Origin: Sutterella sp.
GTDB taxonomy: Bacteria > Pseudomonadota > Gammaproteobacteria > Burkholderiales > Burkholderiaceae_F
Assembly (NCBI GenBank): GCA_019418605.1
Contig: DYBN01000059.1
Location: 10,480 to 74,479 of the forward strand
Direction: 5' to 3'
Length of the DNA: 64,000 bases
Shown: positions 61,012-64,000 of the stretch, piece by piece
How positions within the stretch are numbered: the stretch's first letter is position 1
Layout of the letters: each line of letters opens with the position of its first letter
Program-made: the position numbers and the translations under genes
Notes under the pieces: model-generated
What the model was told of the DNA's origin: nothing
Database searches by the model: none
Seen by the model: the letters and a program-made list of their open reading frames with translations, nothing else

Positions 61012-64000
61012 ATGAACAGATCCTACAAAGTTGTTTTCAGCAAGGCGCGCGGTGCCTTGATGGTCGTTAACGAAGCGACTTCGAGCGTGCAGAAGAAGGG
61101 CGTGAAGACTGTTATTGCTGCAGCTATTGCACTGACAGGGCTCGCCGGAAGCGTCGCTTTTGCTTCGCAGAACGTCATGGCCCCTGAAGATCGGGTCTAT
61201 GGAGAGAACCCGATTCTCAATGACGATTGGAACCCCGTCTACGACACTTTTACCAAGCCTGAATTCGATCAGGAATACACCATCGACGGCGTGACTTTCA
61301 ATGATGTTGTAAGCGAATCCACCGCCGGCAAAAACATCTATGGTGCATCCATCGGTCTTTTCGGCGAATCTCTAACAATCCAAAACTCCAGCTTCAATGG
61401 CGTGAAGATGGAGTCTTCCGCCGCCGCTCTTGTGCAGGGCGCAACGATTTTTGCGCAAAACGCCCGCCTTGCAGTCTCCGACACGAGCTTTACAAACAAC
61501 AGCATCGTCGCCCAAACCAACGGCGGCGGCATCGTGACGCTTTGGCGAACTGACGCCACCTTCACAAACGTTACTTTCTCGGGCAACACGACGACTGTTC
61601 AGGACGATAGCTCAGACACTGAAACCTATGGCGCAGGCATCTACGCCAGAGGGCAACTTAAAGACGCTTCGACGTTTTACGACGTGGCCAACAACAACAC
61701 CTTGGCCAAGGACCTCTACAGCCTTACCTTCGACAACGTAGTCTTTGAAAACAATCACGCCACATCCGCCCGTTTCATCAACTACGCAGGTGCGGCCTAT
61801 ATTTCGGACTACACGGTCAACTTCAACAATACCGTTTTCCGCAACAACAGCACGACATCCACACACGCGGATGCCGATTCCTACGTTCTGGGCGGCGCTC
61901 TCTTCTTCAAGCGTGCCGATGTGACCTTTACGGACGTAGACATTGACGACAACAGAGCCGCTTCGAGCTCCACCAATACCGGAAGCGAAACCAAGGGCGG
62001 CGCCATTTACTCCGACAACGGAACGAAACTGCATTTCGTTGTGAATAAAGACGTGGCGTTCACGGGCAACACCGTGGAAGGCGCCGGCGGTTCGGTTGCT
62101 GGCGGCTTCCTCTACCAGGAAGGCCAGTTCAACAGAGTAGAGGGAACTTATCCCGAAGACAGCTGGAACCGGGCAACCTTTGATGTTGCATCCGGCGTGA
62201 CTTTGACGCTGGGTTCATCCTCGATTTCAGCCGATGACCTTTTGACCGACAGCATTGCTTCAAGTGAAAGCGCCCCGGACAATGAGCTCGTGAAAACGGG
62301 GGCCGGCGAAATGGTCGTCTACTCTTCTCTGAACGACTATTACGGCAAGGTTCAAGTTAATCAAGGGCAGCTCACGATCAACCGCGACTGGGCCATTAAC
62401 GGTGCCGTCTCTGTAAACAACGGAGGTACTCTGGCACTCAACGGCACTACGTCTCTTGCAAAAGGCACCCTGACCCTCAACGGCGGCACCATCGCTTCTG
62501 ATTCCACGCTCTTTTTCACGACCTCAACCGGATCGCTTTTCACCACTGAACCGGGTGAAGCCTCGGATTACGCCAGCGAAACAACTCTGAACAACGTTGT
62601 GACGATCGGCAGCACCGGCGGCACTCTCTCGCTTACGGACACTGGCTACTACACGAATGCTTCGCTGCAAGCGATGTCGCAGGCCGTGAACAACGACAGC
62701 GTTCTGATCTCCACGCCGAATGCCCAGGGCATTTTGACCGAAGGGGAAACCTCGATCGGTTTGGTTGAGCAAGTCGTGCACAACGACGCGGCAGGAGTTG
62801 AGGCCGGCACCGTCACCGACGGCACCGCCTCCGTTGCCCTTAACACCACCGTTGCCGGCGGCGCTTCGCTTGAAGTCTCCTACACGGGCGAAACCGCACC
62901 GACCACGGTCTCCATTGCTCCCGAAAACGGCTCCAAGACGACTCTGATTTTGCGCGGCGACGATCAGAACTCCGCGCTCGTCACCGTCAAGGGCGAATCT
63001 GACGAAGCCGCAACGGCCGTCAACACTGTTGAAGTGGCTTCCGGCACCACCTTGCAGCTGGGCCTGGGCGAAGCCAATGTCGCGGAAACCTCGGGCCAGA
63101 TCGCCAATGTTGTCGTCAACGAATCCGGCAAGCTCAACCTCGAGCACATCAACGCCACGGTTGACACCCTGACCGGCAGCGGCACCGTCAACGTCGGCAT
63201 CTCGAACGCCGAGAATTCTGCAAACGGCTACCGCGCCACGCTCAACATCGGCACGCTCGACATGAACGGCGGCATGATCTTTGTCGATCCCGCATGGTCC
63301 GACGCCACTGCGCTCTCCGACATTGGGCAGGCCTCGCACCTCAACATCTCCCAGTTCGGCACGGGCGGCCTCAATACGTCTCTTGTCGCCGGCCAGAATG
63401 CTCTCATCACGATCGGCGGCACGGCTGAAGATGCAGCGGCTGCCTTCGAGAGCATCGTGGCTGCCGGAACGGGCGTTGAAGGCTGGGGTCCCACTGCCGT
63501 AAGCGCAGCGGTCTACCTTGGCGAGCGCGTGACCTTCGGCACCAACGGCGGCATCCTCATCAACGGCTCCCTCACGTCCGCTCCTGACAGCATCACCGCC
63601 CGCGCGGTCACGATGACCAACGGCAGCATGCTCATGGCCGACAGCTCGCTTTTGACGGACGCCTCGGCTCCCGCCATTGACGGTACTCTCGCCTATGATG
63701 GCGACGCCTCGGGCAAGGCCTACATCGGCATCACCAACGCGACGGAGGCCACCTACTATCTGGCCAACGAGACGTCTGATACGAGCAACTTCGCCGTCGT
63801 CACCGACAACCCCTTCATCACGGGCACGCTGAACACCGACGGCACGGTCTCGGGCAAGCTCAGCACTGAAAACGGCCTTGCCGCCCTAACCTCCACCGGC
63901 ATGCAGGCGATGACCCGCCGCGCGGACACGATCCTTGCGCAGACGATTGCCGACCGCACCTCGATCGATCAGGAACTCAACCCCGGCATCAACCTCTGGG
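61012..64000 (+). CDS. Type V autotransporter (ESPR signal, beta-helix passenger), truncated by window edge
   Basis: I read an uninterrupted frame from ATG 61012 to the edge (about 996 residues, 3' end missing). The start MNRSYKVVFSKARGALMVVN is an extended signal peptide region, followed by a hydrophobic core (TVIAAAIALTGLAGSVAFAS) with cleavage near residue 52. The passenger is Asn/Thr/Ser/Gly-rich with recurring patterns such as VTFSGNT, VVFENNHA, VFRNNS and LTLNGGTIA, typical of a right-handed beta-helix. The last residues RRADTILAQTIADRTSIDQE then GINLW resemble the linker and first strand of the beta-barrel. Displayed or released adhesin-like surface protein. A G13 tract and weak ribosome site lie upstream. 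Confidence 0.85.
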   Translation, partial: MNRSYKVVFSKARGALMVVNEATSSVQKKGVKTVIAAAIALTGLAGSVAFASQNVMAPEDRVYGENPILNDDWNPVYDTFTKPEFDQEYTIDGVTFNDVVSESTAGKNIYGASIGLFGESLTIQNSSFNGVKMESSAAALVQGATIFAQNARLAVSDTSFTNNSIVAQTNGGGIVTLWRTDATFTNVTFSGNTTTVQDDSSDTETYGAGIYARGQLKDASTFYDVANNNTLAKDLYSLTFDNVVFENNHATSARFINYAGAAYISDYTVNFNNTVFRNNSTTSTHADADSYVLGGALFFKRADVTFTDVDIDDNRAASSSTNTGSETKGGAIYSDNGTKLHFVVNKDVAFTGNTVEGAGGSVAGGFLYQEGQFNRVEGTYPEDSWNRATFDVASGVTLTLGSSSISADDLLTDSIASSESAPDNELVKTGAGEMVVYSSLNDYYGKVQVNQGQLTINRDWAINGAVSVNNGGTLALNGTTSLAKGTLTLNGGTIASDSTLFFTTSTGSLFTTEPGEASDYASETTLNNVVTIGSTGGTLSLTDTGYYTNASLQAMSQAVNNDSVLISTPNAQGILTEGETSIGLVEQVVHNDAAGVEAGTVTDGTASVALNTTVAGGASLEVSYTGETAPTTVSIAPENGSKTTLILRGDDQNSALVTVKGESDEAATAVNTVEVASGTTLQLGLGEANVAETSGQIANVVVNESGKLNLEHINATVDTLTGSGTVNVGISNAENSANGYRATLNIGTLDMNGGMIFVDPAWSDATALSDIGQASHLNISQFGTGGLNTSLVAGQNALITIGGTAEDAAAAFESIVAAGTGVEGWGPTAVSAAVYLGERVTFGTNGGILINGSLTSAPDSITARAVTMTNGSMLMADSSLLTDASAPAIDGTLAYDGDASGKAYIGITNATEATYYLANETSDTSNFAVVTDNPFITGTLNTDGTVSGKLSTENGLAALTSTGMQAMTRRADTILAQTIADRTSIDQELNPGINLW

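Overview
The window looks like GC-rich betaproteobacterial DNA, most plausibly gut Sutterellaceae (Burkholderiales). This is inferred from overall gene style: many Tat- or Sec-exported flavin reductases, an H-NS protein of the short betaproteobacterial type, and a large ESPR-type autotransporter. No rRNA or tRNA was seen, so the taxonomic call is only an inference.

The frame of the window is conjugative. At the left edge (1-1934, + strand) are the end of a TraD-type coupling protein and a DUF4400-like membrane protein. From 58631 down to 32338 (- strand) runs a nearly complete F-type (MPF-F) type IV secretion locus in the order traA, traL, traE, traK, traB, traV, traC, a 946-residue mosaic protein, traW, an unrecognised 375-residue protein, traU, trbC, a Cys-rich TraN-like protein, traN, traF, traH, traG. 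The two modules converge on about 30 kb of cargo. The simplest reading is one integrative conjugative element (or integrated plasmid); relaxase and integrase are not in view.

The cargo (2-32 kb) holds five exported FAD-dependent reductases of the flavocytochrome c/fumarate reductase family (2049-3524, 12343-13830, 13850-15253, 24388-26220, 28817-30307). One carries its own four-heme domain. Two sets are divergent from LysR regulators. They appear to lack residues needed for fumarate reduction, so each probably respires a different organic acceptor. A yjiH-yjiG transporter-like pair sits behind the first LysR gene. Other cargo is an AAA/PD-(D/E)XK protein, a MerR plus VIT-VWA operon, a defence block (two DUF262 proteins, type III Mod and Res, in visibly more AT-rich DNA), an orphan MT-A70 methyltransferase, an H-NS protein, a two-HTH XRE regulator and a GIY-YIG protein.

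Right of traA there is about 1.1 kb without a convincing gene, a likely regulatory or oriT region. Next come an unrecognised 266-residue protein with a strong terminator, a run of 13 G, and the start of an autotransporter (61012 to the window edge) that breaks off as its beta-barrel begins.

Working together, the conjugation machinery would spread the cargo, the type III/DUF262 block and methyltransferase would protect or mark DNA, H-NS and XRE would restrain expression, and the reductases would offer recipients extra anaerobic electron acceptors. The last statement is inference from family membership and context.
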